From assembly GCA_021373135.1 (NCBI GenBank), contig JAJFTH010000003.1, positions 620,001 to 684,000 on the forward strand: a stretch of DNA of 64,000 nucleotides, read 5' to 3'. Shown piece by piece: positions 16,381 to 23,921 of this stretch. The notes below the pieces were generated by a model that was given only the letters and a program-made list of their open reading frames with translations, had not been told where the DNA came from and did not search any database. The DNA is from Bacteroidales bacterium (GTDB taxonomy: Bacteria; Bacteroidota; Bacteroidia; Bacteroidales; UBA1402). How positions within the stretch are numbered: position 1 is the first letter of the stretch; each line of letters opens with the position of its first letter. The position numbers were made by a program, and so were the translations under genes.

Positions 16381-17610
16381 TTACAACATCTTTGGTGTTA
16401 GTGTAGAGGACAGAAAATCACGTATATATATATGTTCCACACCTTCGTAACTATTCTCAAAAGAGCGTTCGCTTGAAACAACAATCTTTGTATAGTTATC
16501 TTTGATTTTCAATAGATTTCCAAACTCACGTGTTATGGTTTCGGGCGATGATGGCTCTACAGCGACCTGAACGTAGAGCGTTTCACCGTTGCGTGTGCAA
16601 ACAAAATCAACCTCTTCTGTGGTAAGTACACCCACTTTTATTTCATATCCGCAGAATAGCAAGTGGTTGCAAACAAGATTTTCCAATCTTTTTGCCCTAT
16701 CTTGTGGCTTATATCCTACCACGGCATTACGGATACCCAAATTTTCAAAGAAATATTTTTCTCCTCGTTCAAAAAACTTTTTGCCGACAATATCATAACG
16801 CCCGACTTTGTGTACGACAAATGCTTCTGCAAGAGAATCAGCGTAATCAGAAACTTGATTAGGGGCTATTTTTACATTTTGACTTTTTAAAAAGTCGCTA
16901 ATACTTTTCGATGAAAAGAGACTTCCTACATTGTTTGCCAAAAAACGAATAAGTTGCTCCAAAAAGGCGGTGTTCCGAATTTTTTTGCGTTCCACAACAT
17001 CACGTAATACAATGGTAGAGTACACACTGCGAATATACTCCATAATCACTGCTTCATCCATTGGCAAGTGTATCAGATAGGGTAATCCTCCAAAGTGAAC
17101 ATACTTTTCGAGTGAATCATCATCATTTGGCAAATTCATAAAACTCAAAAATTCGAGGTATGACAAACTGTAAATTCTAAACTCAACATACCTCCCGCCC
17201 AACTCATTTGCCAAATCGCTGGAAAACATCTCGGAATTACTACCTGTAATATAAATATCGTTATTGTCGTCCAACGCAAGCGAGCGAATAGCAACTTTAA
17301 AATCTTCAATCTCTTGAATTTCATCAATAAAGATGTAATTTTTCTTATCGCTAACCAATCTCTTTGAAATGTAGTCATGCAACTCTTTGTAAGAGTTAAT
17401 ATCCACGAAATCAATATCCTCTTTATTTATATAGATAATGTTGGCGTCTTTCTCTTCACTGCGTATTAGTTCGATTAGTTGAAAAAGAATATAACTTTTG
17501 CCCACACGCCTGTGCCCTATCATCACCTTGACAATAGGTGTTCGCAGAAATGGTTTGATGCGCTGAATGTATGTATCTCTGCTATGCAAAACGCTTGGGA
17601 ACTTTGTCAT
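16381..17610 (-). CDS. AAA_14 family ATPase with C-terminal DUF4143 domain
   Basis: 409 residues. Walker A GHRRVGKS is at 32-39 and Walker B YIFIDE at 92-97, with a sensor-type TGSNSEM motif. A winged-helix-like middle follows, then a DUF4143 C-terminus with the nuclease-like pattern EVDFVCTRNGETLYVQVA (D, E and K/Q positions as in PD-(D/E)XK folds). Such ATPases are common, usually solitary and horizontally spread in Bacteroidales; their biological role is unknown, with defence or DNA-related roles suggested. It stands alone, with a palindromic operator candidate 13 bp before the start codon. Confidence 0.85.
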   Translation of the reverse strand: MTKFPSVLHSRDTYIQRIKPFLRTPIVKVMIGHRRVGKSYILFQLIELIRSEEKDANIIYINKEDIDFVDINSYKELHDYISKRLVSDKKNYIFIDEIQEIEDFKVAIRSLALDDNNDIYITGSNSEMFSSDLANELGGRYVEFRIYSLSYLEFLSFMNLPNDDDSLEKYVHFGGLPYLIHLPMDEAVIMEYIRSVYSTIVLRDVVERKKIRNTAFLEQLIRFLANNVGSLFSSKSISDFLKSQNVKIAPNQVSDYADSLAEAFVVHKVGRYDIVGKKFFERGEKYFFENLGIRNAVVGYKPQDRAKRLENLVCNHLLFCGYEIKVGVLTTEEVDFVCTRNGETLYVQVAVEPSSPETITREFGNLLKIKDNYTKIVVSSERSFENSYEGVEHIYIRDFLSSTLTPKML

Positions 17611-17622
17611 ACCTGTTACTTT

Positions 17623-17655
17623 TTATAATTACGATTATAATTAAATGCAAATATA
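17623..17655 (-). promoter_or_regulatory. Promoter and palindromic operator of the AAA_14 ATPase gene
   Basis: On the minus strand TATATTTG (17648-17655) is followed at the expected transcription start by the perfect inverted repeat TTATAAT-TACG-ATTATAA (17623-17640). The position suggests a repressor site, possibly autoregulatory. Confidence 0.5.
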
Positions 17656-17801
17656 GTACTTATTTTAATCGTATCTATAATAATCAACAAAAAATGCATA
17701 GATTGTAGGTGTAACCATTGGCCTCCATTAGCTTTGATCTACAAGAATCGATCAGCATTCAGAAGAAAACAGCCGAATATTGCGGCTATCCACCGAACGC
17801 A

Positions 17802-18056
17802 GTCTTTTGGGTGTCGTTGCTGAAGGAGCCTTGCGAGAAAACGCGTAAAAAAAATGCAGTGATGGAAGGCGTAAAGAATTTCCGTTTCTTCAGACGACCG
17901 GAATGGCAGAGCGCAGCGATGCCTGAGGGAGGACAGCGGCTGAAGGAGTCCTGTATTTTCAGGACGACTGGAAGACGCGGTTCGGAAATTCAGCCTCCAT
18001 CACTGCATTTTTAGCGTTTTCTGCACAGCGACGGAAGCGACGGCACCCAAAAGACG
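17802..18056. repeat. 255 bp imperfect palindrome with arms of about 110 bp
   Basis: Outer arms GTCTTTTGGGTG (17802-17813) and CACCCAAAAGAC (18045-18056) are complementary. Inside them GAAAACGC/GCGTTTTC pair, then the 15 bp AAATGCAGTGATGGA (17852-17866) pairs perfectly with 17996-18010, then GAATTTCCG pairs with CGGAAATTC. An internal hairpin GTCCTG/CAGGAC lies near 17948-17965. The region is clearly richer in G+C than its surroundings. It has no credible protein. It may be a MITE-like element or a structured RNA. Confidence 0.6.
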
Positions 18057-18158
18057 GAGTGCTCCAAAGGAAACGGATATTGCTAAAAGAACCAAATACT
18101 GGTAAGATCCACATTTAAAAATACGTTGCTGTAAAAAAGTCAACATCATAAACAAAAA

Positions 18159-18188
18159 AACCATTGTAAATAAATTCACAATGGTTTT
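18159..18188 (-). terminator. Terminator of tRNA-Arg
   Basis: AACCATTGTGAA and its complement flank a short A/T loop, followed on the minus strand by seven T. It begins 6 bp after the tRNA. Confidence 0.8.
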
Positions 18189-18193
18189 TCAAG

Positions 18194-18267
18194 TGATCTG
18201 GGAGGGATTCGAACCCTCGACCCACAGCTTAGAAGGCTGTTGCTCTATCCAGCTGAGCTACCAAACC
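18194..18267 (-). tRNA. tRNA-Arg (anticodon TCT)
   Basis: 74 nt cloverleaf. Anticodon loop CTTCTAA in stem ACAGC/GCTGT reads TCT. The T arm is GAGGG-TTCGAAT-CCCTC. The acceptor GGTTTGG pairs with CCAGATC through two G-U pairs. CCA is not encoded. Confidence 0.92.
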
Positions 18268-18321
18268 CCGCTTATTTGCGCCGGCAAAGGTAGTAATAAA
18301 AAAGAAAATTCCAAGAAAAAA

Positions 18322-20670
18322 TCAGAATGGATAACCTATGGCAAAGTGGAATGCAAAGTCATCCCTGTTGTCAATATGTTTGATCCGCCAGCGTTCTTCG
18401 CCGGTCAAAGATGGATCAAAGACCTTCATACCAAGATCAAAACGCAACAAGAAGTAGTTAAAGTCAAAACGCAATCCTACTCCCACGCTGGAGGCCACCT
18501 GTTTGTAAAATGAATTAAATAAGAACTGCCCGCCAGCCTGATCCTCATAAGCGCGTAAAGTCCAGATATTTCCAAAGTCGGCAAACAAAGCTGTTTCCAA
18601 TTTCCAGAACAAGCTACTTCTAAGTTCAACGCCCATATCGAGTTTAACGTCACCGGACTGATTCATAAAATCGATGCCATCACTTCCCGCATCATTATAT
18701 GCCCCAGGTCCAAGTGTACGGACCGACCAGCCACGAACAGAGTTCGCACCGCCTGAGAAAAATCGTTTTTCAAAAGGCAGGATGGTTGAATTACCATAAG
18801 GATAGGCCACACCAAACCCAAAACGGTAAGCCACACGGTTTCTGGGATCAAGAACAAGACTTCTGGCATATTCAATTTCACCTTTCAGATATTGGGCAAA
18901 ACTGATTTTACCGATTTTGTAGTACCCATCGTCTTTGTTGATGCCTGCCAGAGAATAAATGCCATAAAGTGCGTTGCCGGCTGATTCAACGCTTCCTTTC
19001 AACGTATAATAGGACCTGTTGGTCGATCCGAAAGGAATGCTGGAAAACGAAAAGCTGTACGCCGTACGTAATATGAAATGATCCTCGTAGCTATACTTCA
19101 GATAAGAGGTATTGACCAGAAATGAATCTCTGAATGCCTGATCAACCCAAGGCATATACACATAGCTCAGATCAACCAGATCGAGGGTTTGCCTGAGGCT
19201 ATTGCGAAGCCAGTTGTAACGGATACCAGTGGAAGCAATCACACGCTTGAATTCAGGCCTTTGCATGATTTGGAAAGACGTATTCAATTCTGAAGTAGCA
19301 TCAACCTTTCGTTTAAAATCATTATTTAGGAAAAGCATCTTAAATTCCGGCAAAGTCAAGCTGACTTCTCCTCCCAACTCGGTATAATCGCTTTGAAAGT
19401 CTGTGGACAAGGCTTCATAGGCACCATGTATCTTTGCCTGGAAAAGCTCTGAACCATTGAAAATATTCCGGTGTGTGTAGTTTATGTTTCCGGCCACACC
19501 AATGTCACCGGCCGTATTTGTCCCCTCCAGTTCAAAAGACAATGCCTGCTTCAGATTCGGAGTAAGCACAATATAGCAGTCCAGCTGGTGCATGCCAAGG
19601 CTATCCACACGATCCTCCACGAAACGGATATTGATGTATTTCATCAGCTGCAGCGAATTCATCCTCGAATAAGTCCTCTCCACCGTATTTACATTATACA
19701 GTTCATCCGGCAAGATCCGGCAATTTTCTATCAAGGCTTCGTGAGAGACAAAAGGCCGGCCTCTGTAAATCGTATGGTAAGGGCCACTTGAAATGGTGTC
19801 AAAGTCCGCCACTTCAAATATCATGTTCCTGTCAGAAGTGGAGGACGCCGTAACCGGATTACGGGTATAGCTCGACATAGGTACATCAAGCATAAAATAA
19901 ACATTCTGGACTTTGTAGACCGGATGCGTAAACCGGAGCAATTCTTCTCTGGAGAGTTCCATTCCTGATGTATCCGGAAGAAAGGGCTTTAAGACCAGTT
20001 TGACGTCTGCCTGATGCGTACCCAAAGTACTATCCACATCATACGAGAAATAGTCTTTTTGCATGGAATAATAACCTTTTCGCATCAGATTTTTGGTCAG
20101 ACGCGTCCGTTCTTCATCTAAAGCCTGACTACTCAGAAGCATTCCGGGATGAATGGTAGAACCTTTCATTTCATCCTCGATCAGCCTGCTGATTGAATCC
20201 TGAAGTAGTACAAAATTAAATTTTCGGATGGTATACGGTTTATTCGGCTGCACTATATATTTTACATGTGCTTTTCTTTTCCTGATTTCAACAACCCGAT
20301 CGACATTGGCATCAAAATAACCTTTGCTGATGAGTAGATTTTCCATAGCCGCTCTGGAACGTTCCGTCTGAAGGGAATCATAGATGACAGGTGGATTGCC
20401 CAATTTACGCAAAGTACGGTTCATCCATTTGCTGGTATCCGATCCGGACAAATCATACCAAAACAGGTCCAGTTTGCCTATCCCAAGAAATCTTTTATTG
20501 GGTTCCTGAGAGATATAGGCACTCAAGTCGCTATTATTTATTGTTCCTTTCCCCGTGTAGATGGAAACCTTGTCCAACAAATATTGATCCTTTGGAACAT
20601 ATTTCAAACTATTACACGCCCCAAAAAGCAGCATGAAAATCGGGACAAACAGAAAAACGCTTCTGCGCAT
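18322..20670 (-). CDS. tamL: TamL: lipid-anchored TamA/BamA-family outer membrane protein
   Basis: 782 residues. The signal peptide ends at lipobox C19 (LFGAC), the feature that separates Bacteroidota TamL from TamA. POTRA-like repeats occupy roughly 25-360, then a 16-strand Omp85 barrel with the conserved loop-6 region (FFSGGANSVRGW, VRGW motif) and a C-terminal strand ending in an aromatic residue (AIGYPF). It is thought to work with a TamB-like protein in outer-membrane biogenesis. It is divergent from the rRNA methylase gene, a conserved pairing in the order. No tamB lies in the window. Confidence 0.88.
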   Translation of the reverse strand: MRRSVFLFVPIFMLLFGACNSLKYVPKDQYLLDKVSIYTGKGTINNSDLSAYISQEPNKRFLGIGKLDLFWYDLSGSDTSKWMNRTLRKLGNPPVIYDSLQTERSRAAMENLLISKGYFDANVDRVVEIRKRKAHVKYIVQPNKPYTIRKFNFVLLQDSISRLIEDEMKGSTIHPGMLLSSQALDEERTRLTKNLMRKGYYSMQKDYFSYDVDSTLGTHQADVKLVLKPFLPDTSGMELSREELLRFTHPVYKVQNVYFMLDVPMSSYTRNPVTASSTSDRNMIFEVADFDTISSGPYHTIYRGRPFVSHEALIENCRILPDELYNVNTVERTYSRMNSLQLMKYINIRFVEDRVDSLGMHQLDCYIVLTPNLKQALSFELEGTNTAGDIGVAGNINYTHRNIFNGSELFQAKIHGAYEALSTDFQSDYTELGGEVSLTLPEFKMLFLNNDFKRKVDATSELNTSFQIMQRPEFKRVIASTGIRYNWLRNSLRQTLDLVDLSYVYMPWVDQAFRDSFLVNTSYLKYSYEDHFILRTAYSFSFSSIPFGSTNRSYYTLKGSVESAGNALYGIYSLAGINKDDGYYKIGKISFAQYLKGEIEYARSLVLDPRNRVAYRFGFGVAYPYGNSTILPFEKRFFSGGANSVRGWSVRTLGPGAYNDAGSDGIDFMNQSGDVKLDMGVELRSSLFWKLETALFADFGNIWTLRAYEDQAGGQFLFNSFYKQVASSVGVGLRFDFNYFLLRFDLGMKVFDPSLTGEERWRIKHIDNRDDFAFHFAIGYPF

Positions 20671-20803
20671 AAAATCAATTTTGGCAATTCATAAATTCCA
20701 TCAATGTTGCAAATGTACATTTTCTGTTCTAAGAAGGCAAATACAGGAAAACAAATTTCCTTGTAACCTAATTCTTTCGTAAATTTGCTTTATAAATGAA
20801 TCT

Positions 20804-21565
20804 ATGCTGAGCAATGCCAAAATAAAATGGATCCATTCACTGGAACAAAAAAAGTTCAGACAGCAATACGGACTTTTTACAGCTGAAGGAAACAAACTGA
20901 CTGCAGATCTTCTTGACCTCCTGCCCTGCCGGCTTTTGGTTGCGACCGAGGAATGGTTTCTGCAGAATTCCGAAGTTAAAGCCGACGAAATCATCACTAC
21001 GGACAAAGTCGGAATCCATAAGGCAAGTATGCTGAAAACACCTCAAGATGTCCTGGGCATTTTTGAAATACCAAATCCTGAGCTAAATCCCAATCTTCTA
21101 AAGGGAAAAATCAGTCTTGTTCTCGACAATATCCAGGATCCGGGCAATCTGGGCACCATTTTACGGATTGCCGACTGGTTCGGCATGGAACATGTCATCT
21201 GTTCCATAGGGACGGTCGACGCCTATCATCCGAAAACCGTACAGGCTACCATGGGTGCCATCGGCCGTGTGAAAATTCACTATACATCCCTACAGTCCCT
21301 GTTCGAAAAAACAGACCTTCCGGTTTTCGGAACATTCCTGGAAGGGGAAGTCATCTATCATTGTGAATTACCTTCAGAGGGGCTCATCGTCATGGGAAAT
21401 GAAGGAAACGGGATCAGTGAATCCACCGCAAAATATGTCACTCAGAAGCTCTATATACCAGACTTCCCCCTTGGAAAGACAGGTTCGGAATCATTGAACG
21501 TATCCGCTGCAACCGCCATCGTCTGCTCAGAATTCCGTCGCAGACTTTACGGGAAGACAGAATAG
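20804..21565 (+). CDS. SpoU/TrmH-family RNA 2'-O-methyltransferase
   Basis: 253 residues: an N-terminal SpoU substrate-binding domain (KIKWIHSLEQKKFRQQYG) followed by the knotted SPOUT domain. Its motifs are LDNIQDPGNLGTILRIADWFG (motif 1), VMGNEGNGIS (motif 2) and IPDFPLGKTGSESLNVSAATAI (motif 3). It methylates ribose 2'-OH groups in rRNA or tRNA with S-adenosylmethionine; the exact target is not readable. Its last 19 bases overlap the 3' end of the convergent gene at 21547. Confidence 0.9.
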   Translation: MLSNAKIKWIHSLEQKKFRQQYGLFTAEGNKLTADLLDLLPCRLLVATEEWFLQNSEVKADEIITTDKVGIHKASMLKTPQDVLGIFEIPNPELNPNLLKGKISLVLDNIQDPGNLGTILRIADWFGMEHVICSIGTVDAYHPKTVQATMGAIGRVKIHYTSLQSLFEKTDLPVFGTFLEGEVIYHCELPSEGLIVMGNEGNGISESTAKYVTQKLYIPDFPLGKTGSESLNVSAATAIVCSEFRRRLYGKTE

Positions 21566-21936
21566 ACAGATGAATCATCCAGCAACAGAAGTTTTTTAAG
21601 ATCCAAAGGTTCAATGCACCACAATCTGGGTTTCGAACCGATTTTTAAATCGGGAATGTTGGTATAAATATCCAAAAAGTCGCCCACAGGAAGCTTTGGA
21701 TTGATTTTTGTGACCCTCTTCAGTAAAGAGTCTGCTTCATCCGGTGCCAAAATGGTTTTGCTGCCGGGCAAGCCGAATGCAGGACACAACACCCCATTCA
21801 GAAAAGCGGTGGATGCCGTTTCATCGTTAAATGGCCGAATGGAAAGAAGGACACCCTCATCATCAAGACAAAGGATTTGCTTCTTCCCTATTTTTCCTTT
21901 GCCTGAACAAAAATATTGCGCAGCAAAGCATTTCAT
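21547..21936 (-). CDS. Short amidohydrolase-like protein lacking the catalytic barrel
   Basis: 129 residues. Residues 1-60 resemble the N-terminal beta-sandwich of amidohydrolases (AQYFCSGKGKIGKKQILCLDDEGVLLSI). The segment NGVLCPAFGLPGSK stands where full enzymes have NG.L.PGFVNAHCHLE, so the metal-binding HxH is missing. The end (LWCIEPLDLKKLLLLDDSSVYSVFP) resembles the C-terminal sandwich. The barrel of about 250 residues is absent, yet the frame is intact. It overlaps the DUF4296 gene by 4 bp (ATGA) and ends inside the methylase gene. It is not an active hydrolase as it stands. Confidence 0.6.
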   Translation of the reverse strand: MKCFAAQYFCSGKGKIGKKQILCLDDEGVLLSIRPFNDETASTAFLNGVLCPAFGLPGSKTILAPDEADSLLKRVTKINPKLPVGDFLDIYTNIPDLKIGSKPRLWCIEPLDLKKLLLLDDSSVYSVFP

Positions 21937-22754
21937 CGATCGGCTTGTTTTTTTTCATTCAATCTTTCCCTGAAGCGTTCTTGCAATTCATTCTCCTTTT
22001 CATTTTTTCGAAAGTTCCGGGGCGGCATTTTTCTGGCTTGGGTAGCAACGATTTCTTTGGTCACATTCCCGGAAGCATCCGAATGCATGACGACCTTGGT
22101 GTTTCCTGAAATAGTATCGGCAAGAAGAACAGAATCTTTCACTGCCGGAGATTCTATAAGAATCATTCGACGTATATGAGAAACCATGGAGAATGCAGTA
22201 AACCCCTTGCCTGGCTTATGCAACCATTGACGGGTATACCATGCAGCATAGGACGGCAAAGAATCGGCAGGAAGGAACAGGTGTCTGACAGGGACGGTAT
22301 CAGAGCTATACAGGGCATATTGATACCTTTTCTGCAATTCAAGGGTATCCATTTTCAGACCGGCCAGAACCTGAGCAACTGTCGGAACATCATATTTCCT
22401 GTTTTTAATTTCATCAATATAATCTTGCAAGCGTTTATCAACATCAGCATATATTTTGGCATACAAGCTTAACTTTTTGCTGTAATAGCTTACAGAAGTG
22501 TAGAAAGTCTTCTCATCAATACCATGTTTACGAAGGACAGACTGATAAGCCATATCTGCAAAATCGTCCGGATTTAAGCCATGTGTCCACGAAGAGTTCT
22601 GATAGATGGTTCCCTGGTTCAACAAAACATCTGTCAGATGGATATCATACAAGACATCCGTCATTTCGCTTCTGGATAAGACCTTTCTGGGACGGCAAGA
22701 AGTCAGACTCACCAAAATCAGAAGCAGCCCAAAAATCAAACGAATTTTAGACAT
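21933..22754 (-). CDS. DUF4296 domain lipoprotein
   Basis: 273 residues; lipobox at C20 (SLTSC). The DUF4296 signature region (MTDVLYDIHLTDVLLNQG ... KHGIDEKTFYTSVSYYSKKL) follows at about residues 30-110. The C-terminus is basic and charged. The function is unknown, but the position directly downstream of lspA in the ileS operon is conserved in Bacteroidota and fits a lipoprotein made together with its own signal peptidase. Confidence 0.85.
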   Translation of the reverse strand: MSKIRLIFGLLLILVSLTSCRPRKVLSRSEMTDVLYDIHLTDVLLNQGTIYQNSSWTHGLNPDDFADMAYQSVLRKHGIDEKTFYTSVSYYSKKLSLYAKIYADVDKRLQDYIDEIKNRKYDVPTVAQVLAGLKMDTLELQKRYQYALYSSDTVPVRHLFLPADSLPSYAAWYTRQWLHKPGKGFTAFSMVSHIRRMILIESPAVKDSVLLADTISGNTKVVMHSDASGNVTKEIVATQARKMPPRNFRKNEKENELQERFRERLNEKKQADR

Positions 22755-22760
22755 GATGGT

Positions 22761-23408
22761 TTATTTATTGGCTGAAGTTCCAATTTCTTCTTTTGCTGTA
22801 GAAACCTCAGATAAATCGCGGTGATAGAATATCAATAAAAGGAATATGCCGACTGAAATGGCAGAATCGGAAAAATTGAATACCGGCCTGAAAAATATAA
22901 AATGGTCTCCGCCGACAAACGGCATCCAATTGGGGTAATTGGTGTCAATCAACGGAAAATAAAACATATCCACGACTTTTCCATAAAGGAAAGAGCCGTA
23001 GCCTCCTCCTTCCGGGAAAAGAGTCGCCACATGTCCGATGCTGTCATCAAAAATGATTCCATAGAAAAGGCAATCGATAATATTGCCCAAGGCACCGGCT
23101 ATAATCAGGGAAATGCAGACACAATATCCGAAACGAGTTGTTTTCTTGGGGCAAATCCGATACAGATACCAGAAAAGTGCCACAACAGCAGCAATACGAA
23201 AAAGCGTCAGGAATAATTTATCGAAAAGCTCAATGCCAAAAGCCATTCCATTATTTTCGGTAAAATAGAGATAGAACCAATCTGTGACTTGAATACTTTC
23301 ATGCAAACACAAATGGGTCTTTATCCAAATTTTGAGAGCCTGATCGACCAATAAAATCAGGAAAATAATAAGAGAGACTTTCCAGCCCCTTGAAAGTTTG
23401 GGCATCAT
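22761..23408 (-). CDS. lspA: Lipoprotein signal peptidase (signal peptidase II)
   Basis: 215 residues, longer than the enterobacterial enzyme because of the extra loop typical of the phylum. Four membrane helices. The catalytic aspartates are in GALGNIIDCLFYG and FNFSDSAISVG. It cleaves prolipoproteins before the lipidated cysteine in the inner membrane, and would act on the many lipoproteins in this window. It abuts the traR gene without a gap. Confidence 0.93.
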   Translation of the reverse strand: MMPKLSRGWKVSLIIFLILLVDQALKIWIKTHLCLHESIQVTDWFYLYFTENNGMAFGIELFDKLFLTLFRIAAVVALFWYLYRICPKKTTRFGYCVCISLIIAGALGNIIDCLFYGIIFDDSIGHVATLFPEGGGYGSFLYGKVVDMFYFPLIDTNYPNWMPFVGGDHFIFFRPVFNFSDSAISVGIFLLLIFYHRDLSEVSTAKEEIGTSANK

Positions 23409-23786
23409 TTATTTTTTGTCGCTTTTTGCTTCAATGGTCAGGGTTGCATGAGGAACTGCACGTAAACGTTCTTTTGGTATCAATTGACCTGTTTCCCGGC
23501 AGATTCCGTAAGTCTTGTTTTCAATACGTACCAGGGCAGCTTCAAGGTGCTGAATAAATTTCATCTGACGCTGAGCCATACGGCCGGTCTCTTCCTTCAA
23601 CATCGTATTGGCTCCTTCATCGAAGTTCTTGAATGTCGGAGAGGTGTCCATGACGTCATTCCCATCCATATTGGTGACACTATCCTTTAATTGTTCATAA
23701 TCGACTCTGGCCTTGGCCAATTTTTCATCTATGATGGCACGGAACTCTTCCAATTCCGCATCTGAGTATCTGATCTTGTCTGACAT
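23409..23786 (-). CDS. TraR/DksA family protein
   Basis: 125 residues: a coiled coil with DxxDxA-like acidic tip region, then the DksA/TraR C4-type module. Only one of the four zinc cysteines is present (YGICRETGQLIPKERLRAVPHAT), which is the normal form in Bacteroidota. A role in modulating RNA polymerase through the secondary channel is expected from the family. It is in an operon between ileS and lspA. Confidence 0.88.
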   Translation of the reverse strand: MSDKIRYSDAELEEFRAIIDEKLAKARVDYEQLKDSVTNMDGNDVMDTSPTFKNFDEGANTMLKEETGRMAQRQMKFIQHLEAALVRIENKTYGICRETGQLIPKERLRAVPHATLTIEAKSDKK

Positions 23787-23921
23787 ACATTTCTATTTTA
23801 CAAAAAAGTTCGAAAAAAAAGTAATTTTAAACCTCGAAAAAAGAATCCGCGAATATATATAAAAGCAAAGTCAACAACAAATAAAAAATGAAAATTGTAT
23901 GATGATCAGGAATGAATCCGG

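Noticed and set aside
17718..18014. 98-codon open frame in the G+C-rich region
   Set aside because: It covers one arm and the centre of the large palindrome; the amino acid sequence looks random and the palindrome explains the openness.
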